Shown in pieces: positions 18,723 to 27,872 of a stretch of DNA of 64,000 bases (positions within the stretch are counted from its first letter, which is position 1; every line of letters starts with the position of its first letter). The notes under the pieces were generated by a model. The model was not told the origin of the DNA. It made no database searches and saw only the letters and a list, made by a program, of their open reading frames with translations. Origin of the DNA: Geomonas sp. RF6 (GTDB lineage Bacteria > Desulfobacterota > Desulfuromonadia > Geobacterales > Geobacteraceae). The translations under genes were made by a program, and so were the position numbers. The DNA lies in contig NZ_CP087999.1 of assembly GCF_021044625.1 (NCBI RefSeq), positions 4,609,001 to 4,673,000 of the forward strand. Direction: 5' to 3'.

Positions 18723-21707
18723 TTAGAGTTCCCGGAGCGGCGCCTGCCATGCATCCTTCAGCGTAGAAAGCTCCGCGTTCACTACCTTCGCGCCGCCGAG
18801 GCCGGAAATTTCCAGCGTGCTCCCGTCGGTTACCTCGCCGATCCTTGCAAAGGTCGTCCCGGCGAGTTCAGCCTCGAATGCCGCCGCCTTCTCGGGACGG
18901 ACGGTGACCAGAAGCCTGGAGGCGGACTCGGAGAAGAGGAGTACCGCGTCGCTCTTCCCTTCACCGCTGAATGCAACCTTCCCGAGGTCGAGGCTCATGC
19001 CGAAGCCGCCGGCAAAAGCGGACTCGGCTGCTGCCACTGCGAGACCGCCGTCGGAGAGGTCGTGGCAGGAAGCCACCAGCCCCTTCTTCAGAGCCTCGCT
19101 GTAGGCGCGGTAGGTAGCGAGTGCTGCCTGCGCGTCGACCTTCGGCACGGAGTTCCCCACGTACCCCTTCGCTGCGAGGTACTCGGAGCCACCGAGCTCG
19201 TCCGCGGTGGCCCCGAGGAGGTACACGGCGTCGCCAGCTTTCTTCACGTCCATGGTGACCGCGAGACGGGCGTCCTCCATCTTGCCGATGACCGAGAAAA
19301 GAAGGGTCGGCGGGATGGAGATCTTCACGTTGCCGTCGTAGAAGTCGTTCTTCATGGAGTCCTTCCCGGAGATGAGCGGCATGGAGAAGGCGGTGCAGTA
19401 GTCGTAGAGCGCCTGGTTGGCGCGCACGAGCTGCGCCATCTTGTACGGCCCGTCCGGGGTGCGCTCGGAAAGGACCGGATCGCACCAGCAGAAGTTGTCC
19501 AGGCCGGCGACGAGATCGAGAGAGCCGCCGACGGCGACATAGTTCCTAAGCCCCTCGTCGATGGAGTTCGCCGCCATGTGGTACGCGTCGATGTCGCTGT
19601 AGCGCGGCGCGATGCCGTGGCCGACGACGACCGCCTCGAAGGAGTCGAGGATCGGGCGGACGACAGCGGCGTCGGAAGGACCGTCGTTGGTGACGCCGGT
19701 GAACGGCTTCACCACGCTCCCGCCCTGTACCTCGTGGTCGTAGCGGCGCACCACGCTCTCCTTGGAGCAGATGTTCAGAGAAGAGAGGAGCGCCGTGAGA
19801 TCGGCTGTGTAGTCCTGTGCCGGCTCGATCTGCGGCTCCTCGTGGACCGGCGCTTCCCAGACCGCCGGAATCTGCATCGGCGGAAGCCCCGCATGCATGA
19901 AGGCAAGGGGAAGGTAGGCGACGGTTTTCTCGCCGTAGCGGATGTGGAAGATGCCGGAATCGGTGAAGGTCCCGAGGACAGTCGCCTCCACGCCGAAGCG
20001 CTTCGCCATCTCCAGGAACTCGTCGATCTGCTCGGGCGGAACCGCGAGACTCATGCGCTCCTGCGCCTCGGAAATCAGGATCTCCCAGGGAGCGAGACCC
20101 GGGTACTTGAGAGGTGCGCGGGAGAGGTCGAGGTCGCAGCCGTTGCACTCCCCGGACATCTCGCCGATGGAGGAGGAGAGCCCCCCTGCCCCGTTGTCGG
20201 TGATGAAGCGGTACAGCTTCTTGTCGCGCGCCCTGATGAGGAAGTCGAACATCCTCTTCTGGGTGATCGGGTCGCCGATCTGCACCGCGGAAACCGGTGA
20301 GCTCTCGGAGAGCTCCTCCGAGGAGAAGGTCGCGCCGTGGATGCCGTCCTTCCCGATCCTGCCGCCGGTCATGACGATGAGGTCGCCCGGGACGATCTTC
20401 TTCTCGTGCGCCGGCTGGTCGCCGATCTTCGCCGGCATGATCCCGGCGGTGCCGCAAAAGACCAGGGGCTTCCCTGCGAAGCGCTCGTCGAAGACGATGG
20501 AGCCGTTCACCGTGGGGATCCCGCTCTTGTTCCCGCCGTGCTCCACACCTTCAACCACCCCTTCAAAGATGCGGCGCGGATGGAGCAGGCGCTTCGGGAG
20601 CTCCTTCTTCAGGAAGGGATCGGCAAAGCAGAAGACGTCGGTGTTGAAGATCAGTCGTGCTCCCATCCCGGTGCCGAACGGGTCGCGGTTCACGCCGACG
20701 ATCCCGGTGAGTGCCCCGCCGTACGGGTCGAGCGCCGAGGGGGAGTTGTGCGTCTCCACCTTGAAAACGAGGGACCAGTCGTCGTTGAAGCGGATGACGC
20801 CAGCGTTGTCCTTGAAGACGGAGAGGCAGTAGTCCTTGTCCCCCAGCGCGGCGCGCACGTCGGCGGTAGTCCTCTGGATGAAGCTCTTGAAGAGGGACTT
20901 GATCTCTTCTCTCTTGCCGGTGCCGTCCTGGTAGTCGACGGTCGCGGAAAAGATCTTGTGCTTGCAGTGCTCGGACCAGGTCTGGGCCAGCGCCTCCAGC
21001 TCCACGTCGGTCGGCGCGGCGCCGAGTCCGAGGGACTGGCGGGCGGCGAGGACCTCCGGGTCGCGGTAGTGCGCCTGGATGATCTTCATCTCGTCCAGGG
21101 TGAGGGCAAGCACCCCTTCCCTGGAGATGCGCATGAGCTCATCGTCGCTCACCTCGAGGTTCACCACGGCGACCTCGGCCTTCGTCTCTCCGGTCACCTT
21201 CGGCACGTAAGGGGCGATGCCACCCTCGGCAGCGAACTCCTTCGCATCGACGATGCGGTAGCGCTGGATGAGGGTGTTGCACAGAAGCCCCGTGGCGATC
21301 TTTTCTGCGTCGGCCGCGGAGACGCCGCCGGAGAGGAGATACTGCACGGAGGTGTACACCCCCTCCCCTGCCTGCAGCGGGCGGCCGGTGAGGTAGGAGA
21401 TCGCCTCGCCAGCGGTGCGGCCGACGTTGTCGGTGACGCCGGGGCGGAAGCCGACCTCGACCAGGTAGTCAAACCCGGAGGCGCTCGGGGAGTCTATCTT
21501 GTAGTCCTGGATGACCGGGTCGCAGAAAGGACCGGCGGCGACGGCTGCGAGCTCCTCGTCGCTCAAGGCTACATCGACCGTGTAGACATCGACGGTGCGT
21601 ACGGCGTTGACAGGCAGGTTAAGGAAATGCTCGATCTCCCTCTTGATCCGCTCCCCGCGCGGGTCGCGAACCCCGTCCTTCAGGGCGATTTCAATCCTAT
21701 GGGGCAT
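18723..21707 (-). CDS. purL: Phosphoribosylformylglycinamidine synthase, large-type synthetase without glutaminase domain
   Basis: PurL uses ATP and ammonia to convert FGAR to FGAM. The 994-residue product is longer than the small PurL (about 740) and shorter than the fused PurL (about 1295). The N-terminus contains two PurS-like units in tandem, about residues 1-72 (IEIALKDGVRDPRG) and 78-158 (YLVEVGFRPGVTDNVG). These are followed by the linker helix LDEMKIIQAHY and two AIRS-type ATPase halves (TWSEHCKHKIF; ETHNSPSALDPYGGA). The glutaminase domain is absent and is supplied by purQ downstream. The start overlaps the mscS stop by 11 bp, implying coupling. Confidence 0.95.
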   Translation of the reverse strand: MPHRIEIALKDGVRDPRGERIKREIEHFLNLPVNAVRTVDVYTVDVALSDEELAAVAAGPFCDPVIQDYKIDSPSASGFDYLVEVGFRPGVTDNVGRTAGEAISYLTGRPLQAGEGVYTSVQYLLSGGVSAADAEKIATGLLCNTLIQRYRIVDAKEFAAEGGIAPYVPKVTGETKAEVAVVNLEVSDDELMRISREGVLALTLDEMKIIQAHYRDPEVLAARQSLGLGAAPTDVELEALAQTWSEHCKHKIFSATVDYQDGTGKREEIKSLFKSFIQRTTADVRAALGDKDYCLSVFKDNAGVIRFNDDWSLVFKVETHNSPSALDPYGGALTGIVGVNRDPFGTGMGARLIFNTDVFCFADPFLKKELPKRLLHPRRIFEGVVEGVEHGGNKSGIPTVNGSIVFDERFAGKPLVFCGTAGIMPAKIGDQPAHEKKIVPGDLIVMTGGRIGKDGIHGATFSSEELSESSPVSAVQIGDPITQKRMFDFLIRARDKKLYRFITDNGAGGLSSSIGEMSGECNGCDLDLSRAPLKYPGLAPWEILISEAQERMSLAVPPEQIDEFLEMAKRFGVEATVLGTFTDSGIFHIRYGEKTVAYLPLAFMHAGLPPMQIPAVWEAPVHEEPQIEPAQDYTADLTALLSSLNICSKESVVRRYDHEVQGGSVVKPFTGVTNDGPSDAAVVRPILDSFEAVVVGHGIAPRYSDIDAYHMAANSIDEGLRNYVAVGGSLDLVAGLDNFCWCDPVLSERTPDGPYKMAQLVRANQALYDYCTAFSMPLISGKDSMKNDFYDGNVKISIPPTLLFSVIGKMEDARLAVTMDVKKAGDAVYLLGATADELGGSEYLAAKGYVGNSVPKVDAQAALATYRAYSEALKKGLVASCHDLSDGGLAVAAAESAFAGGFGMSLDLGKVAFSGEGKSDAVLLFSESASRLLVTVRPEKAAAFEAELAGTTFARIGEVTDGSTLEISGLGGAKVVNAELSTLKDAWQAPLREL

Positions 21708-22782
21708 GTTTTACTTCCTTTTCTAGAATGACCGTCCGGGCCGACGGTATGGTTATGCCGTTCTCCTGGAAGCTCTTGAGGATGGCGCAGTTGATGCGGT
21801 CGGTGATACCGAAGAGATCTCGGTAGCTGGCGACCCAGAAGATAAGGGAAAGGGAGATGGAAGACTCCCCGAAGGCGACGAAGAAGGCGTTTGGTGCGGG
21901 ATCGGCCAGTACTTCGGGATAAAGGGCCGTGGCGGCCTCCACCATGAGACGCTTGGCGCTCTCCACATCGGTGTCGAGGGCTACCCCCAGGGTGACTTTG
22001 CCGTTTGTCCGTATATCGGGAAAGGCCATGTTGACGATCGTGGTGTTGCAAAGCTCGGAGTTCGGGATGATCAGGTAGGAGTTGTCAGGGCTCTTGATCC
22101 GCGTGCTGCGCAGGCCGATGTCGATCACGTCCCCCGTCTGCCCCGCGGCGAGCTTGATGGTATCCCCGATCCTGAAGGGGCGGTCCAGCATGAGGGTGAA
22201 GCCGGAGATCATGTTCGCCAAGGTGTCCTTGGCGGCGAGACCGATGGCGAGGGAGCCGATCCCGAGGGCTGTCACCAGCGAGAGGATGTCGTAGTCGAAG
22301 TGCTTCAGGGTGATGATGAGCGCCATGCCGATCAGGAAGATCGTCACCAGCTTCTCGGCGAGGGGCATGAGCTGGAGGGTGAGATCGTCGGTTCCGACCC
22401 GGCGGGCGAAGCGGGCGAGCATCTCGTCCGTGATGCGCGTCACGATGATCGTGATGATGATGACGTTCACCACGAAGAGCGCGCCGCCGGCGACGAGGTG
22501 CACCTTCGGCGACAGGGGAAGTTCCCTGATAGCGAGGTAGAGCCCGGCGCACACGACAAGGAGCGATGCCGGGGCAGTGATCTGCCCCAGCACCTTGCCG
22601 TCCTCGTCCAGCCTGAGCCGTGCGGCGAATCTCGGGGCGCTGTGCATCAGCACCGTCCGCACGATTCTGGAGAGTCCGAAGAAGAGGAAGAAGATCCCGA
22701 GAGCGATCAGGATCTCCTTCGTCCAGAAGAAAAAGAGGCCGTCCTCTTCGGTCATCCTCAGATAGTACAGCAGTCTATCCAC
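21697..22782 (-). CDS. MscS-family mechanosensitive channel
   Basis: This is an inner-membrane tension-gated channel of about 361 residues. There are four hydrophobic helices before the pore helix (e.g. ILIALGIFFLFFGLSRIV; LFVVNVIIITIIV). The pore-lining TM3 segment is LGIGSLAIGLAAKDTLANMISG. The beta domain carries RPFRIGDTIK, the MscS family hallmark. I prefer the GTG at 22782, with GAGGG upstream and an 8-bp overlap with the purB stop; an ATG at 22755 is possible. Its place inside a purine operon has no obvious metabolic reason and may only serve expression. Confidence 0.92.
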   Translation of the reverse strand: MDRLLYYLRMTEEDGLFFFWTKEILIALGIFFLFFGLSRIVRTVLMHSAPRFAARLRLDEDGKVLGQITAPASLLVVCAGLYLAIRELPLSPKVHLVAGGALFVVNVIIITIIVTRITDEMLARFARRVGTDDLTLQLMPLAEKLVTIFLIGMALIITLKHFDYDILSLVTALGIGSLAIGLAAKDTLANMISGFTLMLDRPFRIGDTIKLAAGQTGDVIDIGLRSTRIKSPDNSYLIIPNSELCNTTIVNMAFPDIRTNGKVTLGVALDTDVESAKRLMVEAATALYPEVLADPAPNAFFVAFGESSISLSLIFWVASYRDLFGITDRINCAILKSFQENGITIPSARTVILEKEVKHAP

Positions 22783-24070
22783 CAAATACCCTCGTAAAGA
22801 TGGTGTCAACGTGCTTCAGGTGATAGTTCATGTCGAAGGCGTCCTTGATCTCCTCCTCGGAGATGAAGGAGGTGACTTCGGCGTCGTTCAGGAGCTCGGT
22901 CTGGAAGTCCTTCCCCTCCTCCCACACCTTCATGGCGTTTCTCTGCACGAGAGCGTACGCCTGCTCGCGGGAAGCGCCCCCCTCGGCGAGCTTCAGGAGG
23001 ACCCGCTGGGAGAAGATGAGGCCGCGCATCAGGTTCAGGTTCTTCATCATGTTTTCCGGGTAGACGACCAGGTTCTCGATGAGGCCGATGGCGCGGTTCA
23101 GCATGAAGTCGAGGGTGACGGTGGCGTCCGGGCCGATGATGCGCTCGACGGAGGAGTGGGAGATGTCGCGCTCATGCCAGAGCGCCAGGTTCTCCATCGC
23201 CGCATCGGCGTAGCCGCGCACGAGGCGGGCGAGACCGGTGAGGTTCTCGGAGAGGACCGGGTTTCTCTTATGCGGCATCGCGGAAGAGCCCTTCTGCCCC
23301 TTGGAGAAGAATTCCTCAGCCTCCAGGACCTCCGTGCGCTGCAGGTGGCGGATCTCCACGGCGAACTTCTCGATGGAGGAGGCGACGATGGCGAGGGTGG
23401 TGAAGTATTCCGCGTGACGGTCGCGCTGCAGGACCTGCGTGGAGCAGGGAGCAGGCTTGAGCCCCGCCTTCGCGCAGACGTATTCCTCGACCTGCGGGTC
23501 GATGTTGGCAAAGGTGCCGACCGCGCCGGAGATCTTGCCGTAGGCGATGACCTCGCGGGCCGCCTCCAGGCGCTTCAGGTTGCGCTTCATCTCGTCGTAC
23601 CAGAGCGCCATCTTGAGGCCGAAGGTGACCGGCTCCGCGTGGATACCGTGGGAGCGCCCCATCTGCGGGGTCATCTTGTGCTCGAATGCGCGCTTCTTGA
23701 TGACCTCCATGAGACGCTTCACGTCGTCGATGATGAGGTCGGCCGCCTCGCAAAGGAGCATGGCGAAGGAGGTGTCGAGAACGTCGGAGGAGGTGAGCCC
23801 GAGGTGGACGAAGCGGGAGTCGTCGCCTATGTAGTCGGCGACGGAGGTGAGGAAGGCGATGACGTCGTGCTTGACGGTGCGCTCGATCTCGTCGATGCGG
23901 GCGACATCGAAGCTCGCCTTGCTCTTGATCCGCTCAACGGCGTCCTGCGGGATGCGTCCCATCTGCGCGTGGGCCTCGCAGGCGTAGATCTCGATCTCCA
24001 GCCACTTGGCGTAACGGTTTTCGGGCTCCCAGATACGGGTCATTTCAGGACGGCTGTAACGTTCGATCAA
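22775..24070 (-). CDS. purB: Adenylosuccinate lyase
   Basis: PurB cleaves SAICAR and adenylosuccinate, releasing fumarate in two steps of purine synthesis. The 431-residue product has the fumarase/aspartase-superfamily signature SSAMPHKRNP around residue 265. It also has the active-site segments HLGLTSSDVLDT and GRSHGIHAEPVTFG. It appears to be the first gene of the cluster purB-mscS-purL-purQ-purF-pyrE, all on the minus strand with overlaps. The 460-bp gap upstream is filled with tandem repeats. Confidence 0.97.
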   Translation of the reverse strand: MIERYSRPEMTRIWEPENRYAKWLEIEIYACEAHAQMGRIPQDAVERIKSKASFDVARIDEIERTVKHDVIAFLTSVADYIGDDSRFVHLGLTSSDVLDTSFAMLLCEAADLIIDDVKRLMEVIKKRAFEHKMTPQMGRSHGIHAEPVTFGLKMALWYDEMKRNLKRLEAAREVIAYGKISGAVGTFANIDPQVEEYVCAKAGLKPAPCSTQVLQRDRHAEYFTTLAIVASSIEKFAVEIRHLQRTEVLEAEEFFSKGQKGSSAMPHKRNPVLSENLTGLARLVRGYADAAMENLALWHERDISHSSVERIIGPDATVTLDFMLNRAIGLIENLVVYPENMMKNLNLMRGLIFSQRVLLKLAEGGASREQAYALVQRNAMKVWEEGKDFQTELLNDAEVTSFISEEEIKDAFDMNYHLKHVDTIFTRVFGG

Positions 24071-24130
24071 AACTGCTTCCTCCTCGGAATAATATGTGTT
24101 TTCTCCGCAGATTACGCGGAACCCTTAAAA

Positions 24131-24510
24131 CCTGGAACTGCAGGTTGTCCGCAGATTACGCAGATTTTCGCAGATTTTAAAACCTCACATTTTTGTAAAT
24201 TGCTTTTGCAGCTAAATTAGTTCCCCTGGCCGCACGTCGCTGTCGCAAGATTGCAGAGACTGTTTGAATCAGCGAGATCGTAATCTGCGTTAATCTGCGT
24301 AATCTGCGGATAAAACCGCACCTGGAACTGCAGGTTGTCCGCAGATTACGCAGATTTCCGCAGATTTTAAAACCTCATCTTTTCGTAAATTGCTTTTGCA
24401 GTTAAATCGTTAGTTCCGCTGGCCGTGCGTCGCTGTTGCAAGATGACAGAATAAGTTGAATCGCCGAGATCGTAATCTGCGCTAATCTGCGTAATCTGCG
24501 GACCAAAAAA
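24131..24510. repeat. Tandem pair of 190-bp inverted-repeat elements
   Basis: Two direct copies (24131-24320 and 24321-about 24510) share roughly 85-90% identity. Each begins CCTGGAACTGCAGGTTGTCC, runs into cgcagattacgcagatt arms, and ends with aatctgcgttaatctgcgtaatctgcgga in inverse orientation. Each unit could therefore fold into one long hairpin with a 110-bp loop. No ORF or conserved RNA was recognised. They separate purB from the MBL-fold gene. Confidence 0.85.
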
Positions 24511-24531
24511 GCAGTTTACGCCGAAAGGCCC

Positions 24532-25302
24532 CTAGATGTCGAGTACCCCGCTCGGGACTCCCTGGCTCCCCACGAAGACCTCCGGCGAGCACACGTTCTG
24601 CCCGGACAGCAGGTTCGTCGCCGCGGCAAGCGCCAGCTCCGGGAGGTTGTTCGTCTCGGAAAGATGGGAGAGAAAAACCCCCTCAAGCCCGTCGTGCAGG
24701 AGCTCCTCCAGGAGGGCGGCCCCTTCGGCGTTGGAAAGATGCCCGTGGCGCGAGCGGATGCGCTGCTTCAGATGCCAGGGGTACGGCCCGTCCTGGAGCA
24801 TCCTTTCGTCGTGGTTGAACTCGAGGACGAGGGCGCGGCACTCTTTCAGCTTCAGCTGCGCGAGTCGCGTGGCGACGCCGAGGTCGGTGGCAAAACCGAT
24901 CTTCCCCTCGCCGCTCTCCACCACAAAGCCGCACGGATCGCAGGCGTCGTGAGTGACCGGAAAGGGATCGATGGAAACACCCTTGAAGGTGAACGAGTTT
25001 CCCGGTTCGAATTCGATCAGGTCGACCTTCTTCACGGTGTGCTGCGCTGCCCGGTAGGTGGCGCCGGTCATCAGGAGGGGGATCTTCAGGCGACGGGCCA
25101 GAGCCCCCGCTCCGCTGGTGTGGTCGGTGTGTTCGTGGGTGATGAGGACGCCATCCAGATCGGAGGAGGAGACCCCGATGGCGGCAAGGCGCGACTGCGT
25201 CTCCCGGGCGGAGAGTCCGGCGTCGACCAGGAGGCGGCAGGAATCGGTTTCAAGGAAAAGGGAATTCCCCTTGCTGCCGCTCGCCAGAAGGCAAAGCCGC
25301 AT
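24532..25302 (-). CDS. MBL-fold metallohydrolase (YycJ/WalJ-like)
   Basis: This is a 256-residue cytoplasmic metallo-beta-lactamase-fold hydrolase. The metal site is visible as THEHTDH near residue 55, with additional ligands in VTHDACDP, ATDLG and SHLSE. The start MRLCLLASGSKGNSLFLE is characteristic of the YycJ group, members of which have been linked to DNA mismatch repair and 5'-exonuclease activity. The substrate here is unknown. A strong AGGAGG ribosome site precedes the ATG. No obvious operon partner; the pur cluster follows across the repeat region. Confidence 0.88.
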   Translation of the reverse strand: MRLCLLASGSKGNSLFLETDSCRLLVDAGLSARETQSRLAAIGVSSSDLDGVLITHEHTDHTSGAGALARRLKIPLLMTGATYRAAQHTVKKVDLIEFEPGNSFTFKGVSIDPFPVTHDACDPCGFVVESGEGKIGFATDLGVATRLAQLKLKECRALVLEFNHDERMLQDGPYPWHLKQRIRSRHGHLSNAEGAALLEELLHDGLEGVFLSHLSETNNLPELALAAATNLLSGQNVCSPEVFVGSQGVPSGVLDI

Positions 25303-25553
25303 GGTCCCTCCTAAACAAAAAGAAAAAAGCGGGAAGTTGAAGAGCCGGTCCGCTTTGCCAGAGTCACAGATGAATAAACAGAAGCAGAGAAAAGTTTTAC
25401 GGGGAAGACAAAAGCTGCTGTCGGAATAGGCCTTGATGCATGTCGTGTCCCCGATCCCGTCTTGTAGACACTATCTGAGGATGCGGGGAGTCAAAACCCT
25501 ATTTTTATAAAGGAAAGAGGGGGGAGATTCAAGGTGATTTTGACTAGAAATGG

Positions 25554-27605
25554 TTAACCGAGCAGCTTCGTGTAGTCGACGGTGGAGTCCCCGAGGTTCG
25601 GGTTGAGCGGCAAAAGGATGTGGAAGGTGGAGCCGGGCATCCGCTCCGGGCTGTACCCTGTGCTCTCCACCCAGATCTCCCCGCCGTGCATGTCCACGAT
25701 CCCCTTCGCGATGGAGAGGCCGAGCCCCGCCCCCTTCGCCTTGAAGGCGACCTTCCCCGAGCTGTGCTCCTGGATGTTTCCGACCTCGTAGAACTTGTCG
25801 AAGATGCGCAGCTGGTCCTCCCGGTCGATGCCGATCCCGGTGTCGGTGACGGCGATCTCCAGAAAGAGATGGTGCTCCTTCCCGGTGGCACCCTGGTTCC
25901 CCGGCAGGCCGCGCAGGAGGTACTTCGCGGAACTGGAGACGGTGATCTTCCCGCCGTCCGGTGTGAACTTGATGGCGTTGCCGAGGATATTGGAGAGAAG
26001 CTGCATGAGCCTCAAGGCGTCGCCGCGGATGGAGGGGATCGATTCGTCGAGGGTGAGGACGACCTCCTGCTTGCGCATGGAGAAGAAGAAGCGCAGTTCG
26101 TTGACCGCCCCCTCGATGAGGCGGTTCAGCTGGACGTCCTCCATTTTGAGCTGCAGCCGCTTCTCGTCGATCATGGAGACGTCCACCATGTCCTTGATGA
26201 TGTTGTCCAGACGCGAGGCGGCGTTGGCGATGTTCAGCACCATCTCCAGCACAGTCTTGTCCACCTTGTCGGCCATGTCGGTGCAGATGAGCTCGGAGTA
26301 TCCCATGATGATGGTGAGCGGGGTCTTCAGCTCGTGGGAGGCAAGACCCAGGAAGGAGTCCTTCATCCGGTTCAGCCTGGCAAGGTCGGCGGAGCTCTTC
26401 TCCAGGTTCACGATGATCTCGCGCTCGCGGGTGACGTCGCGGAAGATCGCCTGCACGAGCTCCTCACTGCCGCTCCTGATGCGGGTCGCGTGCAGCATCG
26501 CCACCATTACCCCCCCACCCTTCTTGACGAGCTGCATCTCCTGGGCTACGTGGGCGCCTGCCGCGGCGTCTTTGAAGATGCGCTGGAACTTCGGGATGTT
26601 GCTGATGTTCAGGAGGAGGAGCATCTTTGTCAGCGGCAGACCTATGAGCTCCTTCGCGCTGTAGCCGAAGAACTCCTCCGCCATCTTGTTCACCATGCGC
26701 ACCGAGTCTTCCGCGCCAAGGACGACGATGGCGTCGCTTGAGTCCTCCATCAGTCTCTTGTACAGCTCCTCGGAACGCTCGAGATCGGCGGAGAGGCTCT
26801 CCAGCCTGCTGTAGGAATCGTGCAGCTCCACGAGTGTGTGCTGCATGTCCTCATAATTCTTCTTTATCTCCGTATCGCGGTTTTGCAGGAACTGGCTCAT
26901 GATGTTCACGTTGCGGGCCAGCTCGTTGAACTCGAAAACCTGCACCTCCCCTATCTGGGTGTCGAAGGCCCCTTCCGAGATCTGCTTCACACCGCTCAAG
27001 AGGGTGGAGATCGGGCGCATGACGTACTTCTTCACGAAGAAGACGACGAGGGAGAAGGCAACCACGAGGGAGAGGAAGAGAAGGGACGCGGTGCGGTAGA
27101 TCATCCCCCACACCTTCCCGGTGACCACCGACTCCTGGAAGCCGACATGCACGAAGGCGACCGGGCGCCCCTCCGGCATCACGATCGGGACGGAGGTGTC
27201 GTAAAACCTGAGCTCCCTGCCGTCGACGCGGATAGCGAGCTGGGAGCGGAAGACGCTGAGGCTTTGCACGGCGGTGCGGGGGAATGCGAGAAAGCGTGGA
27301 TCGTTGGCGTGAAGGGGCTCGCCGTGCTGGTCCGTGATGACGCAGTAGGCGATGTCGGGATTCCCCTCGATCGTCTCCCGGCACTTGTCCGAGACCCCGG
27401 ACATGTCCTTCAGATCGACCCCGAGGTTCAGCACCTTCTCGATATTCCCCTTTACCGCCCTCGCAAGACTCTGCGTGCGCAGATTGAGGGAGTCGACGTA
27501 GTCCGTCTTGACGGCCATGATATCGAGGCCGGCACTGGCGGATATGGTCAGAAAGAGGATGAGGAAGGAGAATAAGATGATTCGTCTTTCAAGGGTCATC
27601 TTCAT
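25554..27605 (-). CDS. Membrane sensor histidine kinase (HAMP-PAS)
   Basis: This is a 683-residue inner-membrane kinase. TM1 spans residues about 9-26, a periplasmic sensor of roughly 140 residues follows (a possible single-Cache/PAS-like fold), and TM2 is about 172-191. A HAMP domain (to about 245) and coiled coil lead to a PAS domain (about 283-395). The dimerisation domain has the phospho-His at about 424 (LASHELKTPLT). The ATPase boxes are NILGNAIKF, DTGIGID and GAGLGLSIAKG. No response regulator is adjacent. The ligand is unknown. A second in-frame ATG lies two codons downstream, and neither start has a strong ribosome site. Confidence 0.93.
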   Translation of the reverse strand: MKMTLERRIILFSFLILFLTISASAGLDIMAVKTDYVDSLNLRTQSLARAVKGNIEKVLNLGVDLKDMSGVSDKCRETIEGNPDIAYCVITDQHGEPLHANDPRFLAFPRTAVQSLSVFRSQLAIRVDGRELRFYDTSVPIVMPEGRPVAFVHVGFQESVVTGKVWGMIYRTASLLFLSLVVAFSLVVFFVKKYVMRPISTLLSGVKQISEGAFDTQIGEVQVFEFNELARNVNIMSQFLQNRDTEIKKNYEDMQHTLVELHDSYSRLESLSADLERSEELYKRLMEDSSDAIVVLGAEDSVRMVNKMAEEFFGYSAKELIGLPLTKMLLLLNISNIPKFQRIFKDAAAGAHVAQEMQLVKKGGGVMVAMLHATRIRSGSEELVQAIFRDVTREREIIVNLEKSSADLARLNRMKDSFLGLASHELKTPLTIIMGYSELICTDMADKVDKTVLEMVLNIANAASRLDNIIKDMVDVSMIDEKRLQLKMEDVQLNRLIEGAVNELRFFFSMRKQEVVLTLDESIPSIRGDALRLMQLLSNILGNAIKFTPDGGKITVSSSAKYLLRGLPGNQGATGKEHHLFLEIAVTDTGIGIDREDQLRIFDKFYEVGNIQEHSSGKVAFKAKGAGLGLSIAKGIVDMHGGEIWVESTGYSPERMPGSTFHILLPLNPNLGDSTVDYTKLLG

Positions 27606-27799
27606 CGAGGGGCTGTTTTCTGGCTCTCTAAAAGGGATTTGGGCCGACAGTCCAGCATAGTTTTTGAGGAAAGAGAAGTCAATTTTTTAATGTAGACGGT
27701 GCCCCAAAAATAATTTTTCGGTGACTTTTTTCCCAGATGCGCTCAAGACTTTCCCCGTATACGGCATCGGCATGGCCGCGATTTCCTTGAATAAAAAAA

Positions 27800-27827
27800 T
27801 TGACTGCACTAGACCCTCCTGTATACT
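27800..27827 (+). promoter_or_regulatory. Sigma-70 promoter of gap
   Basis: TTGACT and TATACT are separated by 16 bp, 45 bp upstream of the start codon. The gap transcript would have a leader of about 40 nt. Confidence 0.8.
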
Positions 27828-27872
27828 ATGGACGATTGTGAGTGAATACTTAATTAAGAGAAGGAGGAGCAC

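Noticed and set aside
24131-24510. Possible CRISPR array because of regularly repeated words
   Set aside because: Only two 190-bp units with inverted ends are present, with no short direct repeats separated by unique spacers and no cas genes nearby.
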